From contig JAKTTS010000046.1 of the NCBI GenBank assembly GCA_030560485.1, positions 1 to 50,454 on the forward strand: DNA of 50,454 bases, in the 5' to 3' direction. How positions within the stretch are numbered: position 1 is the stretch's first letter; each line of letters opens with the position of its first letter. The notes under the pieces are model-generated. The model did no database searches. It was given only the letters and a program-made list of their open reading frames with translations, and was not told the DNA's origin. This DNA comes from Ascoidea tarda (nom. inval.). Lineage: Eukaryota > Ascomycota > Saccharomycetes > Ascoideales > Ascoideaceae. This document shows positions 10,645-23,900 of this stretch, in pieces. A program made the translations under genes and the position numbers.

Positions 10645-13600
10645 ATCATTTTTAATAATTAATTGTTTGCATCATTTAACATAGTATACTTGGCTTGTTC
10701 CTCAAAAAAAAAAATCGCAAATAATTTTATAAATCCACGCCCTGAACAAAAAAAAAAAAAACAAATTGCAAATCAACTTCAAAAACTGTATCTATAAATA
10801 AATTGATAAAATTGATATATTTTAGTTTAAATCAAATAAAAACTCCAAAAATTATATCAAAATACTCTATGATTGAAAAAAATATATGATTTTATTTTCA
10901 TCATGCACTATTGACATAAGAACAAAATTCTAGAATTTTGAAATTCAAAACGTAAGTAGATGCTTCATTGATTTTTTGATAAATTGACAGCAACAAGTAG
11001 TTTTTGTTATTGCAAAGAAATTAACTAAATGGGTTTTAACAAAATGATAATGGATTAATTTGTGGTTAATATTTATATGATTTGTATAAAAGTATTTGAC
11101 GTTAAATGCAAAATTGTTTCAAAACAATCAATTTTTTTAATTGTCAAAACATCAATATCATCAATTATTTAGATATTAGTAATTATTTTTGAAATAGGTT
11201 TTGTGTAAACCATTTAATTTGCGTTACAATTTATTAGTAACATTGATATTTGATTTTTTGGCGCCTCATGTAATAAAAATATTATTATTAATAATCTGAT
11301 AACTCACAAACAATTTTTTGTCGGCAAAACTTTCAGCGTAATTTTTGGCCTTGTTACTATCATTATAAACAGCGCTGTTATTTTGATCAAAAATTTTATG
11401 AAGAAATTTAATATCATAGGTTAAAGAACTGCCAAAAAACAAAAGAATAGCCATGATGACATGGTCAACAAATAAATCGATTTTGAATAGAGTTATTGAT
11501 TTTTCAAAAATTTTACGTTCAATGAATTCATTAATCGTTGAAAATAAATATCATGAAGATCATTCATTTTGTAGTTTACCATTGTTTGCTTGACTTAGTT
11601 GATCAACAAAACTACAATTCTATTCTTTCAATTGTTGATATTAAAATTAATTATTATGTTTAAGTTGGTGTCAAAGTTTTCAGCTTAGATTGAAGCCCCA
11701 AAACTGATTTGATGGTAATAGTCATTTAGTCACAAAAACCTGCAACAGTGAGATCATTCATATACAAATTCAAGATTCACTCGCTTATATTAAAAATTAG
11801 CAAAAACATTTTATATTTTGGCATTACTAATTCAGTCGTGATCTGGAATAGAGGATCAATTATTTTGTTGTGCGGGTCTTAAGAAAGTTGTATATTTATA
11901 TATATTGATTGATGAATTTTTTAAATTATGATGAATCAGCATTATCGACAAAATTGAGTCATTGATTTTCATAAACATTTATATTATTCTCAACATACAA
12001 AAATGCTGTACTGACATCCATTTTATACACAAGGTTTTTTTTTAAAGCAGCATCAGCATGAACCATTGTGACACTTTCATATCAAATATCAAGATTAAAT
12101 ATTTTTTTATACTCAATATTTTTAAATTGATTATATTTTTGAGCACCTCATCTAAATTTTTCATATTGACCAACGAATCCATTTTTTATACTGAAAGCTT
12201 AGCCACAGTTGCAAGGGTTTTTTTTTTGTAATTAGGTTCACCAGTGGATATGTTTTCTTGATTTTAATTCTGGCAAGGTTTTTGGGACAGCGAGTTCTCC
12301 ATTTTGGATTAGCAATATTTGGCTTTTCAAAAGTAGTATCAGTAAGCGCAGTCTACAAACCAAACATAACCAACCAAAGTATGGTTGGTTTTGGTGCTTC
12401 ATTGGTATACCATTTGAAAATGATGTGAACAATGTGATGTTCATCGTGGATTTTTTTATTGTTGGGGGTTTTTGGATACTTACCAATCATTTTTTTCTGT
12501 TTTATTAGTGAAAAAAAAACCGGGATTTTCAAAATTTAAAAATGAATATTTTTTAATAACATTATTAGATTTTTTAGTTTTATCAGAGTTCAGAATGTCA
12601 TTGGCATCAGAAGTAAACATTCCATTCACAATTTCTCCATTTTTATCATCCCTTTCTGAATTTTTTGAATATAAATTAATAGATCACTTTTCAGTAGTGT
12701 TTTCAGTATCATCAATGGCAGTAATTGTGAACGTTGTATCGAACAGAATTGATCTTCTTCTCATACTTCATTAGTTAACTCGAGTTCTTACAATTGTATT
12801 GCCACGTATAACACCAGCAGATGTAAAAACATTATTTTTGAATAAAAAATTAGCTTCATCAAAAAGAAATTAAGATGTTACAACCAATGTGGCATTTTTG
12901 GGATTGTGGATTTTATGAGATTTTTGTCGATCATCGTAACCCTCAACACAATTGATCAGGGCGGTAACATTTTATTTCTAAACGCAGTTTTAATGGAGCA
13001 ATTTTTTAAAAAGCACATTCAAATTTTGTATAATGTTTGACACCACCTCAATTTGTAACAAATATCTTGTACGGTGTATCTACCGACCGTTGGTATTTTT
13101 TAAAAGCCAAATTATGCAAATAAACGACACTTTTAACGGCTTCATTCCATAACTCATCAAGAACATTTCTTTTTACTAAAAAAGTCTTGATTTTTGAGTG
13201 ATGGGTTTTTGCACGCTCTAACCGAGACAACTTTGATAAGTTTTATATGGGACCGATATCTTCTGTATGAAACCATTATCAATACATAATTCAGTAAAGA
13301 CTTTTGTGCAAATTTATTTTTTGATTTTACAGTTACTATTTTTTAATTCATTTGATTTAATAAATGATACAGGTGATATAAAATTTTTCATCACTTCGCA
13401 ACCAATCAATCAAAAAAGTAATTAAAATATAACGGGAAAAATTAACAACAATCGTAACATAATATTTGTTTTCATCAACAGCAGTCGTGAGTGAAGGAAA
13501 AACAACGTCATCAGAAATCAATTGTAATATTTGATTCAAACATTTTGTTTGCGTTTTTATTGATAATACTGGCCGCCTTAACTACTTGACGGGCGTCACA

Positions 13601-14865
13601 GTTGAGTGAACTATCCGTTTTGACATCATACAAATTTGTTGTTTTGATTTCATTTGTTTCATCAAAATACACATGCTTTTAATAAAAGCACACATTGATA
13701 TTGCCATTTTTTTAGTTTTCGATCAACACACATAAAGACCATTTGTGTTTATATGCCCAACAATTATTTTACCATCATAATTTTTATCGTTATCAAATTT
13801 AAGTTTAAAACTGTTACTGGTGGTAACGGTAATAATAATTAAATTAGCAAAATTTGGGGCAAGTTTCTTTTTTTGTAGCTTTGACTTTTTTTGAAGTTGG
13901 ACAGTACCATTTGATTTAACATTAGCTTTGTAAATTTTAAACCCAATGAATTGGAAAACTACTTATTTCCAGTCACAAACCAGGTTTTGTTAATACGGAT
14001 ATGTTGAGATTTACCAGAATCAAAATATAACTTTTAACAATATTGCAGCAATATTTTATTGTCATTAATAGTCAAGTTATTCGAACACAATTAAGAAGAC
14101 CATCGGACATTCGATCATTCATTGGCTTGCGTGCCATATTTTCAGAAACCAAATGATTTTTTTTGCGACATTTATAGGATGTAGAAAAAGATTTTTTTTT
14201 TTTCATTCGTTTGCCGCCACCATCAGCAACCCAAAAGTAACGCCTGAAATACCGATTAAAATTGATGATTTTTCAGCACTAAACAAATCATCACCAAGTT
14301 GACTGACTAACATTTTTGCATCAAATAATTTACTTTCACCAGTGTTACCAAATTGAACTGCAACTTTTTTTTTTTTTTTTTTCATGATTGTTTTTGGAAA
14401 TTACAGCGTCATATAAAAGAGCGGCAATCTAATCATCTGCATAAGTTTTAAAGAGATTGATTAAAAACCTGTTGAACACTTTGATGTAATTTCTCAGGCG
14501 CCGTTCACGTTTCTCGATTGAGCACCAGATAAACATTTATTAAATGGAAAAGCCGGTTCAATCTTATTATTAGTATAATTTTTTCATGTTGTAGTACTAC
14601 GTCACGATCATATCAGCAGTTATAAATAACTTTATTTAACTCAGCAGGAATCAACATTCAGTAACTAACGTGTGGCATATCGAATCCAACTAAACAGTAA
14701 CTTTTTTTTTTTTATTTTCATCACGTTATCCATCATTAAATTTAATCTATCTTTAAAATAAAACATTTTACTGAGCATCTTTGAAATTAAAGGCCGAGAC
14801 CCTGGTAGTAAAATTGGCAGTATCGCAAAATTTTTTTAATTCATGCCAGAGAACATTTGAAATTA

Positions 14866-14876
14866 GACTCATAACC
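14866..14876 (-). promoter_or_regulatory. Putative primer-binding site for reverse transcription (initiator tRNA-Met type)
   Basis: Directly after the CA end of the CopA-1 5' LTR, the minus strand reads GGTTATGAGTC. This pairs with the anticodon arm of yeast initiator tRNA-Met (GGCUCAUAACC) at all positions but one, and that one can form a G-U pair. Ty5 and copia are known to prime from such a half-tRNA. The ATG inside the motif is also the likely Gag start. The other CopA copies do not show it clearly. Confidence 0.5.
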
Positions 14877-15107
14877 TGTTCGAGATTTTTTACGTTAAAT
14901 ATATTAATTACAAAATAATTTATTATCAATTGAATGGTTAATACGAAGTAGAAAAAAAAAAAAATATGGATATAAAGCAGAAAATTGGAGCTTGAAGCGC
15001 TAAATATATAAATTGTAGATTGCAGAGCAACGTGGCCACTCATTTTCAAGAACACGGACGTGAAGTAAGATTTGTCAAAATTTGTGATACTATTTTACGT
15101 TTAAACA
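14877..15107 (-). repeat. 5' LTR of CopA-1
   Basis: 231 bp, reading on the minus strand TGTTTAAACG ... AACA, so it has TG...CA ends. The block AAATTGGAGCTTGAAGCGC (plus strand, about 14980) is the inverted form of the shared CopA LTR block. Confidence 0.82.
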
Positions 15108-17099
15108 GTTGAGACAAAATTTGAAAAATAATTAGCATTTCAATCGTCGTCGTTTTATAATTTATTATAGGCATCATTTTTTATTAACAATGCTTTTGCA
15201 TTCGATGTATTTGATTTTTTTGGGGCTCAAACAATGTATTATGATCTGACTTTTAAAAAACCGGTATGTGATGCTTGTCCTCATCATCCGGACAGAAATC
15301 TGTAAACCGCTTTGTTGCACTTATTTTTATATGTCGCTGTAATAGTTTGGTTCCTAATAAATAAAAACGATGCTTTAACAGATAAATTGGTTTTTGAACT
15401 TGCAAAGATCATTTCACTAATTGAGTAACTTTCTTCTTTTGAAAGACATCATCAATTCAAGTTGAGCTATATTTTTTTTTTTCATATGCTGTTTTAAACA
15501 TTGCACCAACAATATCAACATCAATTAATTGCATAATGTTGCTTTATAATATAGGAGAAGTTTTATTAATAATTTTTGTTTTGGGTATTTTAAAGGACAA
15601 AGTACTTTTTATACTCCCATTGATCGTAACATTATATAGATTTGCGGTTTGAAGTTGGGCCGGTTTGTTTAGATGAGAAAATCGATCATGACAAACCACG
15701 GCTGCAATAATTTTTATTTTAACAGTGAAGCGGTTTGAGTGGATGCCACCGGTATTTATTCGCCCTACTAAGTATTTCTCGTCAAAAATTTTATCAATGA
15801 CTGGAATGAACATGGCGTTCTTGTTTGTGCGACTTCACTAGATATTAATTTTGCTGCACCTGAGGTTTATAAGATTTTATTTTATGACATCCGGTTAGAA
15901 AACAGCACCGGACTAATATCCTAAAAATTGATCTTTGTATTTTCACGAAAAGTCATTTTTGTTGTCATTAGTTTAAAGTCAAAAAACCACTTTCAATTGA
16001 CAGAAATAAGTTAAGATGTCCCAAAACTGAAATGGATCATTGATGAATATCAAAAAAGGTTTTCATTTAAATTTAGCAACTAAACGATCAAAGGGATTTT
16101 AATCAAATCATTTTTATTTTTTGAATAACTGAACGATGCAACAAAAAATCTTGCTCAAACTGTCATTTTTGACGGCCTGTGTAGCACATTATTTTTTTTT
16201 CGCTTTTTCTGCTTCTGTGATTGATACCATCTTTATCAATAAGAACAAAAGGCAGAAGAGACTAGCGCAATGGGCGGCTTTGCACCAACAATTATTTTAT
16301 TTTGTAAACAATTTGGTAATGCATTAGCATCAGTCAACGTTATTTTTTTTTGATCTGCAAATGATTGAAAAACTCTTCAGTGTAGTTATTATTCATGATG
16401 GACACAGCATGAAAAATACCAGCTAGTTGATTTTTAAATCTAGATTTAATTAATTTGCTAAACAGTTCTTTGAAAACTATGTTGTGGTCTTTTTAAAAGT
16501 CAATCATTTTTTATTTGTCACTACTAGTTAATGACAAAGACATCTAAATAGAATCCTGAACCCCATTACTTTTTAAAACATTTCGAGTTAAACAAGTTTT
16601 TTACGATCATACCGGCCGTTGTGTATGATTTTTTTCAATGCAACAATTCCCGGCCTTTTAAATGCCAGCGTATCGTTGGTAAAATCAAATGGAAAAATTT
16701 TTTTATCAGAATTACTGTGATCAGATAAAACAATAACAAAATAAATATTTTTTTTACATAATGAGTATACTTAGCGGCTTCAAGACTAAAAACTGAATCG
16801 TATAAAGTGAGACCGGCGGCATAGCGCAACTACTTTGATTCATCCCAGCAAATACTTACAATTCAGATCATGACTCAATGATGATGATTTATAATCAGTA
16901 GAAATAATAAAATTAAATAGATGATTGTAGCTTAGTTATAATAAGCTGGTTTTGAGACCCAAAATGAAAACAAGATAAAATATAGCTGGGGGCAATATAT
17001 ATACGTTGTATGGTATCAAATAACGTGGTTTTAAAAATTTCATGACCATCTTATATAATGTGTGTGTGAATTTGAGTGTCAATTAGTTACGCTTCATTA
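15108..17099 (-). mobile_element. CopA-2: 3'-truncated copia fossil
   Basis: A partial minus-strand element. It has a 5' LTR at about 16862-17099, Gag (16635-16829, RYAAGLTLYDSVF), a pre-integrase region (15544-15813, DEKYLVGRINTGGIHSNRF) and an integrase fragment (about 15240-15380). It ends exactly where the 5' LTR of CopA-1 begins. Reverse transcriptase, RNase H and the 3' LTR are not present. Many breaks. Confidence 0.75.
16862..17099 (-). repeat. 5' LTR of CopA-2
   Basis: A diverged inverted CopA LTR. Recognisable blocks are GGGGGCAATATATATACGTTG (plus strand, about 16988) and the outer end GTTACGCTTCATTA. Limits are approximate. Confidence 0.6.
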
Positions 17100-20000
17100 C
17101 TTTCTTGTAATCTGCCATCCCATATTTCTTTTACGTCATCTGTGCTTATTATTTGCTCGGCCACGTATTGGGTTTTCAAACAAAGTACTTCAAGCCCGAG
17201 TGAAAGACAAAAAAAGGTTGGTCGCAATTAATCACATGCCAATAATTGTGCGGTATAAAAAAGTACTTACATTTATAAATATTTCGGTTAAGTTGCAAAT
17301 ATAAATGATGAGATATTTGATTATCATTGACGTAGCATGTCCGGGAGACTTATTTTTTAATAAATTAATTATTATTTTTGTAGTCCGGCCATTTATTGAA
17401 ACGTTAATACTATTGAATGATTGAACATTATCACGGCCAAATAGCTTGCCATGGACTTGCTTTAATTTTTTTTTGTTCATTGAAAATTTAAAAAATTCTA
17501 GCGCTAAAAGTAATGTTATTTATAGAACCAAAAATTATAAAGTATTTATCATATAGTTTTAAAATCCAGTGGGTGTCTTTATTTTTTTATTCAACTACAC
17601 AATGAGTAGGCATTGTTTGTTTAGATTCACTACTGCATGCGTATAAACCGTGGTTTTAAATTAAAAGCAAAAACGCTCTTTAGGCCAATAAAATAGTTTT
17701 TTTTAAATTTCAAATCATGAATTCGTCATGATTTTTAATAAAATAAAATGCACGTTTTATGTTATCCTTTTATCAATATTGCCATGAAAACCGGCAGTAG
17801 AGACATTTTTTTGATGAACATCATATAGCCGTGAATCTGCACCAGCATTAAATATTCAATCATTTTTTTAGCGAATAACTGGAGTGATTGTTTTGTCATA
17901 ATGAATATTTTTAATTGGGCTGTATTCCGATTCATTTAATCACGGGGTTTTGAATTGACAGGTTAATCCTATTTTTATAGTCATCACCCATCAGTGTTCA
18001 ACGGGTTAATTTTAAGGAGGGAGACTTACTGTCAGATAAGTTTTGTTCTGCTTGAAAGCTGCAAAGGTTTTTTAAAGAGGCACTCTTTTACTTTTGATCA
18101 TTAACATCAAGTATTTAAGTTATGGCGGCTTTAAATTCTGTTGTCATGCAAATGAAGACAGGCAGATAATTGATTGTTTATCACACTTAAGTAGTTAACC
18201 ATTTCTAATATTATTAAAATTATAATTTTATTTATGAAGTCTCTTTTTAAATTATTTCGAATGAATAAAAAATTGATGAAATTAAAATTGTCGAACATAA
18301 TGTTATTTTCATTATCACAAATTAGATTTGTATGTTTGTCTCTGGCATCATATTCAGAGTTCACAGAGTTTTATTTATCAAAAACAAAAACGTCAATTTT
18401 ATTAGTGTATAGTCATACATCAACTAATGACGGATTTTTCTATTATATTTTTTTTAACATGGGTGCAACAAGTTTTGATTGAAAAAAGTAGATATTCCCC
18501 CGTAATACGTTAAAAGATTGGCCAATACCAATAATTGGGACAGTAAAAATATTGTCAAAAGTATTCCGCCTTTTTTTAAATGTAAATGGTGATTTATCAA
18601 AACGACATTAAAGTGCTACACTCACCAAATCATTGTTCGCACTGTAAATTCCGTGAACGGGGTTTTGTTCCATGTAACCGAAAAGTCAACAACGGACATG
18701 ATTATCCGATATTTTACATAAACAATGGACCATGGGGACTATTAAAAAAGCAACAAATGCAAATGCTTAGAACGTTTTCAATTATTTTTATCAGCAAAAT
18801 GCATTTTGATACTGTACCACCTTCCAGTCCGTAAGACCGAAGAATTAAATTGAAAATATATGCTGCTTATTCGACTGCTTTATTGCATAATCTAGAAGGA
18901 TCATTATTTTTTACTAACACTGCGCTTAATTTCAATGTAATGTTTTTCACACGGCTCTCCGCCAATCCATATAGGTGTGACTAATTAAGCACCGAAATTT
19001 TATGTTCGATACTCTTATTCAAATTGAAATCCGTAAACTGTTTTGTTGCAGTCTCATTTTCACTTTTTACTGTAATTGGTGTTTTGCAAAAAAACAAGCA
19101 AAACATTTTAATTGATGTATTAGACGTCGAGCCGCAAATTAATTTTTTTTTTTTTTTTTTTTTTTTGGTCCGGTAACTAAACAAAACCTAAATTAGTCAT
19201 CAATGACAATTGCATTGTATCTGCTTCTACAACAGCCGTTTTAAGAATTGAACAAAGGTGAGTTACATGATCTTGTTAAACAATGTCATTCAAAATCTGG
19301 CAGGTGCTTCATCAATGACTCTTTTGCTTTTGCTCAAAAATTGCATTTTTCTTTTGAAATGTCATTTATTCCAACATTATATGTTTGTGATGTGTTAAGT
19401 CTACCAGGTTTTCACAAATATCTAATGAATTTATGAAGACACACGATAGCACTAATTTATAATTGTCATTTATTTCAAAATTATATGTTTTTGATGTTAT
19501 AAGCACTGAAAGCTATCACAAATTACTAATGAAATCACGAAGAGACATAATAGCACTAATTTTGTTTTTAACAATAAAACAACATTGATAAAAACAATCT
19601 TAATTTTCCTGCCTGCCAAATATTTTTCACAACATGTATTATTTCTAAGAAACGTGTGCTTTGCGCAGTTGGTCTTGACAGCCAAAATAAGTTTTAAAAT
19701 TCTCTGCAACTGAACAAAAAAACTGTTTTTAGTTTCAACTAATTAGCGAATCTGCCACTTTAATGGCCTTAACGCCCACTTTTGCATTTTAAAAACCCGG
19801 TTTTTTCAGTTACCATTTTTTTAAAATCAAAATATTAGTTTGGATAAACATTTATATGTTGAAGATTAACATGATGAAAATCGATCGCTGCGGAATTTTG
19901 AACAGCATTTGCAGTTACATTTAGAGGCAATATTATTCAATCGTTGTTCGGCAACTCATTCCCATTTTTTTTATCAACTTGTCGATGGGCCAAAAATTTT

Positions 20001-20943
20001 TCATGAGATGTTTCGCTGGACCACATGTGCGATTCATTGAAATTTCTTTTTTTTTCCCTCCTTTGTGTTTTCTCACGAATTTGGACCATTAAATTTGAAC
20101 AGGTTGTAGCGCCCAAAGCTTCGAATGGGTTTGTTCTATCTGACACATAATTAGGAATGTAATTTTCAAATATCTTTGCATCAGTTAATGTAGCTTTTGT
20201 CAAATCTCCAAAATTATGAAAAATTTTTTTGTTGTAGTTATTAACAAAAATGCAAATAGCATAAAAATCTGTCGCAATTTAATCATTGGTGTGAGTTTAA
20301 TTAAATAGGTGAACTTTTTTTTGATGAACTTTTTGTTGATTTTCTTGGAGCTAATCGTTATTTTCAAGTTACTTCACGCAACTGAATAAGCAATCAAATG
20401 GTTGTTTTATTACCAAAATTTTAATAAAATCTTTTGAGGCGAACAACTACTTCACCACCATATTTTCTGTTGTCTAGGGCTTCGTATAAACCAGCAAAAA
20501 ATTACGTCTTGTGATTAGCGTATGGCAAATGAAATTAAACTTAATGTTAATGATCTTAGTCTTCTTGTCATTATATATATCAATCTTATAGGTGATGTTT
20601 TTTTCACATAGGGCACCATACTTGGAAGTGTTAAAATTTAAATTTAAAGCCTGGTTAATGATGTTGGCAGCATCGCGCAGTTTTCTCTGATTGATGCCAG
20701 CGAAATCTTGCAATTTGGGTTATAAAAATTTGAGAGATTTCATAATTAATATGGAATTAAAATTTATTGGCAGGTAGTAGTGTAGTTGAATTAGTTGTTT
20801 TTAATTAATATAATAATCAAATAATCAGAGCGGGGGGCAATAAATATATAGATTTTAAAAAGGCAGATAAGATATTTTCAAACATTAAAAGTCAATCGCA
20901 AAAAAATTGCCAATCAATGTTTCTTTATAAGTCACGGTTCAGC
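17100..20943 (-). mobile_element. CopA-3: 3'-truncated copia fossil
   Basis: Minus-strand element with a 5' LTR at about 20745-20943. Next come Gag (20474-20713, GINQRKLRDAANI, and 19937-20203), an integrase region (18981-19184, TATKQFTDF), the integrase tail and linker (about 18500-18830), and the end of reverse transcriptase (17232-17480, TEIFINVSTFLYRTIIGM). It stops near the reverse transcriptase/RNase H junction, where the 5' LTR of CopA-2 begins. A 25-base T run lies at about 19142-19166. Many breaks. Confidence 0.75.
20745..20943 (-). repeat. 5' LTR of CopA-3
   Basis: A strongly diverged inverted CopA LTR of about 200 bp. It keeps the AGAGCGGGGGGCAATAAATA block (about 20827) and the outer end GTCACGGTTCAGCA. 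Confidence 0.58.
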
Positions 20944-23900
20944 ATTTTTGATTCTTAGTTTCTAATTTTGATGAATTTTAATGTGGTGTTATATCTCAAG
21001 ATTATATAACATTTAGTATTGCTTTTCATGATTGCAGCAAAAAAGAAAACTCTACAATTTTGTCGAAAACTGTTTGCGATATGTTGGTCAGTGAGAGGAC
21101 AGTTCTTACGGTGATAGAAGTAGTCTTATAGAAGGGCCATAATGGTCGTCAAGTAATTTTTATCTTGAAAAAATATTATATAAGTATTTGTGCTGAAAGT
21201 CCAATGTTAGATGTTTCTTCACTAACTAGTGGTAAATGATGAAAAATAATTAATCCCAAAAACCTCAACAACAAATTCATGAATGAGGTTTTGAGCAATT
21301 TAATCAACGTCCATCAATATGATTAAACTGCGTTTATTTCATTTGCTGCTTTCATTTCTAACAATAGAAATTCATAAATCTTTTTATACTATTGTGAGCA
21401 ATTCAAAAAAATTACATTAAGACATTTTAAACTATTTGAAATTGTGTGAAAATATTATTCTTGAAAGTGCATTCCTATTTTCTATGTTGGCTGCTTTGGT
21501 CTCTGCCGTTTTGGCCGCTCAAAGTGATTTCAAATGCGAATGCACAAAAAAAGTTGAAATTGACAATGTTACACAGATCTTCTCGAATAAAATAACATCC
21601 GCTGAATTTTTTGGATCATCAATCAGTTGATAAGAAAAATAAGTATGAATTGCCAAGAACTTGATGAACAATTTGCCAGACAACGGAAATGAAATGCTGG
21701 TTTTAGATTTACCAAAACTCTAATTTAGTTTTAGTCTTACTGAAGATATTTCTGTCAATAAAAAATAGTTTACCGACTCTTAAATAATGGCTACCAAAAT
21801 TACTGATTTTAAAAAATCTGAAATTTTTGTTGAATCAAATGGCGCGATCACATTTTTTACGGGGTGGTGGTTTAAGATGATTTTTTATTTTTCTGGTGCA
21901 ACAAATTTAATTGTTGTTTGTTTGCAAAATACTGCGGCCCCATTCTGTCATTTGTGAATAACAATATACATGGAAAAAAATATTTGATTAACTAAAAGGT
22001 TACCAGTTTTATGTAACAATGCGTTTTCAATAATAAAACAAGAATACTGCTCATGGTTTTTTTTTCGATTTTTTTTCAATTCAGCGAAACCATTGACACG
22101 CAGTGCTGATTAGCACTATCAAATTTTAATAGATGGTGATGCTAAATGTAATGTTTGTTTTGAGCAAACCTAACTAATGTCATTAATAAACCTTTAGCAT
22201 GTTCTGAAAAAAATTTTATCTATTAATACATGTGGAAATGGTCAATCATGTTGTTACGGCTGCTAATGATCCTAGCTAATATTATTTAATTATGTTCCAT
22301 AACTTTTTCAATTATGTCTTGATTATTTTATTAGAAAATATTTTTACTGCCGATCGAAAAATAATTAACAAACTAAAAATTTCTCCCCGTTTATTTGGCG
22401 AAAAAGTTATTTTATTTAAAACTGACAATGAATTTACATTAAAGTCGTTCACAAATTTCTGTCTTGGTAATAGTATCAAGGTTAAATTATCTGTCCTTTA
22501 TTAGTCACATTAAAATTGATTGGCAAAGTCCCGGCACAACACTATCACATCAAAGGCGAGATCATTCTTAGTAAAGGGTGATGTTTGTGATGAATTATGG
22601 GGTGAAGCAATTGTTTCTTTTTTTTATTTTTCATTTTTTATTGCCTGTTTTCATAAGCAGCAAGTGGATACATCATAAAAAATGTTTCTTGGTAAAAAAA
22701 GTAAAATGAAATTTTCTATAATGATTGAGTGTGCCGTTTTTCCAACAATTTTTATGGCCCTTCGTTTCTGTAAACCGACAGATACATTTGGGTTTGATGT
22801 TTTGATGTTTCTGATGAACGGCCACAGAGCAACAGCGTTTATAATTTTTACACCAATTTTGTGGTCGTAATATTTCTATGTTGTTTTAATGAAACCCCAT
22901 TTTTTTTTAAATAAAACCGGTTTAATTTTGCTAGTACTATTAGTGCTTCAGCAATTCTTGTAATTTCAATTTTATATCGTAGTACCAAGAAAAAATCTAT
23001 TTTTCTGAATCAATGATCAGCAATTACCACTATCAAAAAAAATGGAATTCAAAAAGAAAAACCATTTATTGCTATATTTTCAATTGATGATGAAAAAAAT
23101 TTTTCCATTATTGATGAAGATAAGGCCGGGAATGCTGAATGTAAAGCATAAAGCAAACATACTGGTGCGAGTTCCGATAAAACGACTGAACTGTTGGTTG
23201 GCAACTTAAATGTTACTGACAGTTAATGAGTTGAAAATAAAAACAACAAAAACCCTAACTGAAAAGCTGATGATACTAATAATATTTTCTAATGGTACAC
23301 CAATAAACTAAATGAAAACCCAAAATTTCAAATTATTTTGTTTTGTATCTCGGCAGCTTTTGTTGCTTTCACAATTGATGAGGTGTTATTTTTATTTCAA
23401 AATAGATTGTGGTTTGTCTAAACTAACGTACTGTTGTCCAAGAGTACAACACACACATTTGACTTAATTTAGTTTTAAATACTCCTATTTTAGTTGCAGA
23501 TTAGTGCTCACCAAGAAAAATGGATAAATCGGTCAATTCAAAAATGAGAAAATAGTAACACAAAATCATAGCCAGACTTACAATAATTATTAGAAAACAA
23601 AATTGATTCCAGTCATTTGGTATGAAAGTGTTAATATACATGCTGTTATTTCTACTTCAAAACAATATGAAGTTTATTCAATGATTGTCTAAAATATCTT
23701 TCTTCATCGTAATATTGATCAAGATTTTTACATTAAACAAATACCACATTTTGCCAATCACCATTACTTATCTGAATTTTAAAAGGTAAATAAAATTATT
23801 TATTGAGTGAACAGTCATTAATGTTTTGATATAAACAATAGGTTCATTTTTTTTTTTTTGTTGTGTTTGAAAAACCAATGGCTGAAAATGATGTGGTTTT

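Larger units (their letters stand above)
10425..15107 (-). mobile_element. CopA-1: full-length Ty1/copia retrotransposon fossil
   Basis: A structurally complete but heavily decayed element of about 4.7 kb with an LTR at each end. In minus-strand order I see Gag (about 14500-14890, KKFCDTA), protease/pre-integrase region, integrase core and tail (about 13048-13539, with SLTTAVDENKYYVTIVVNFS), a linker (12240-12490), reverse transcriptase (about 11600-12180, DVSTAFL and a YMNDL-type catalytic loop) and RNase H (about 11266-11454, VYNDSN). It is broken by well over ten changes and is not coding-competent. Its age is moderate to old, since its LTRs have diverged clearly. Confidence 0.85.

Noticed and set aside
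12472-12774. A 100-residue plus-strand open frame
   Set aside because: It lies within the integrase-to-reverse-transcriptase linker of the minus-strand CopA-1 and has no known similarity.
18586-18834. An 82-residue plus-strand protein with paired Cys/His
   Set aside because: The minus strand of the same stretch reads like the integrase tail of CopA-3 (GYMEQNPVHGIYSANND), so the plus frame is a shadow.
19142-19166. A 25-base T run as a transcription terminator
   Set aside because: It lies inside the integrase region of CopA-3 and is one of several homopolymer runs in the decayed elements, with no gene ending next to it.
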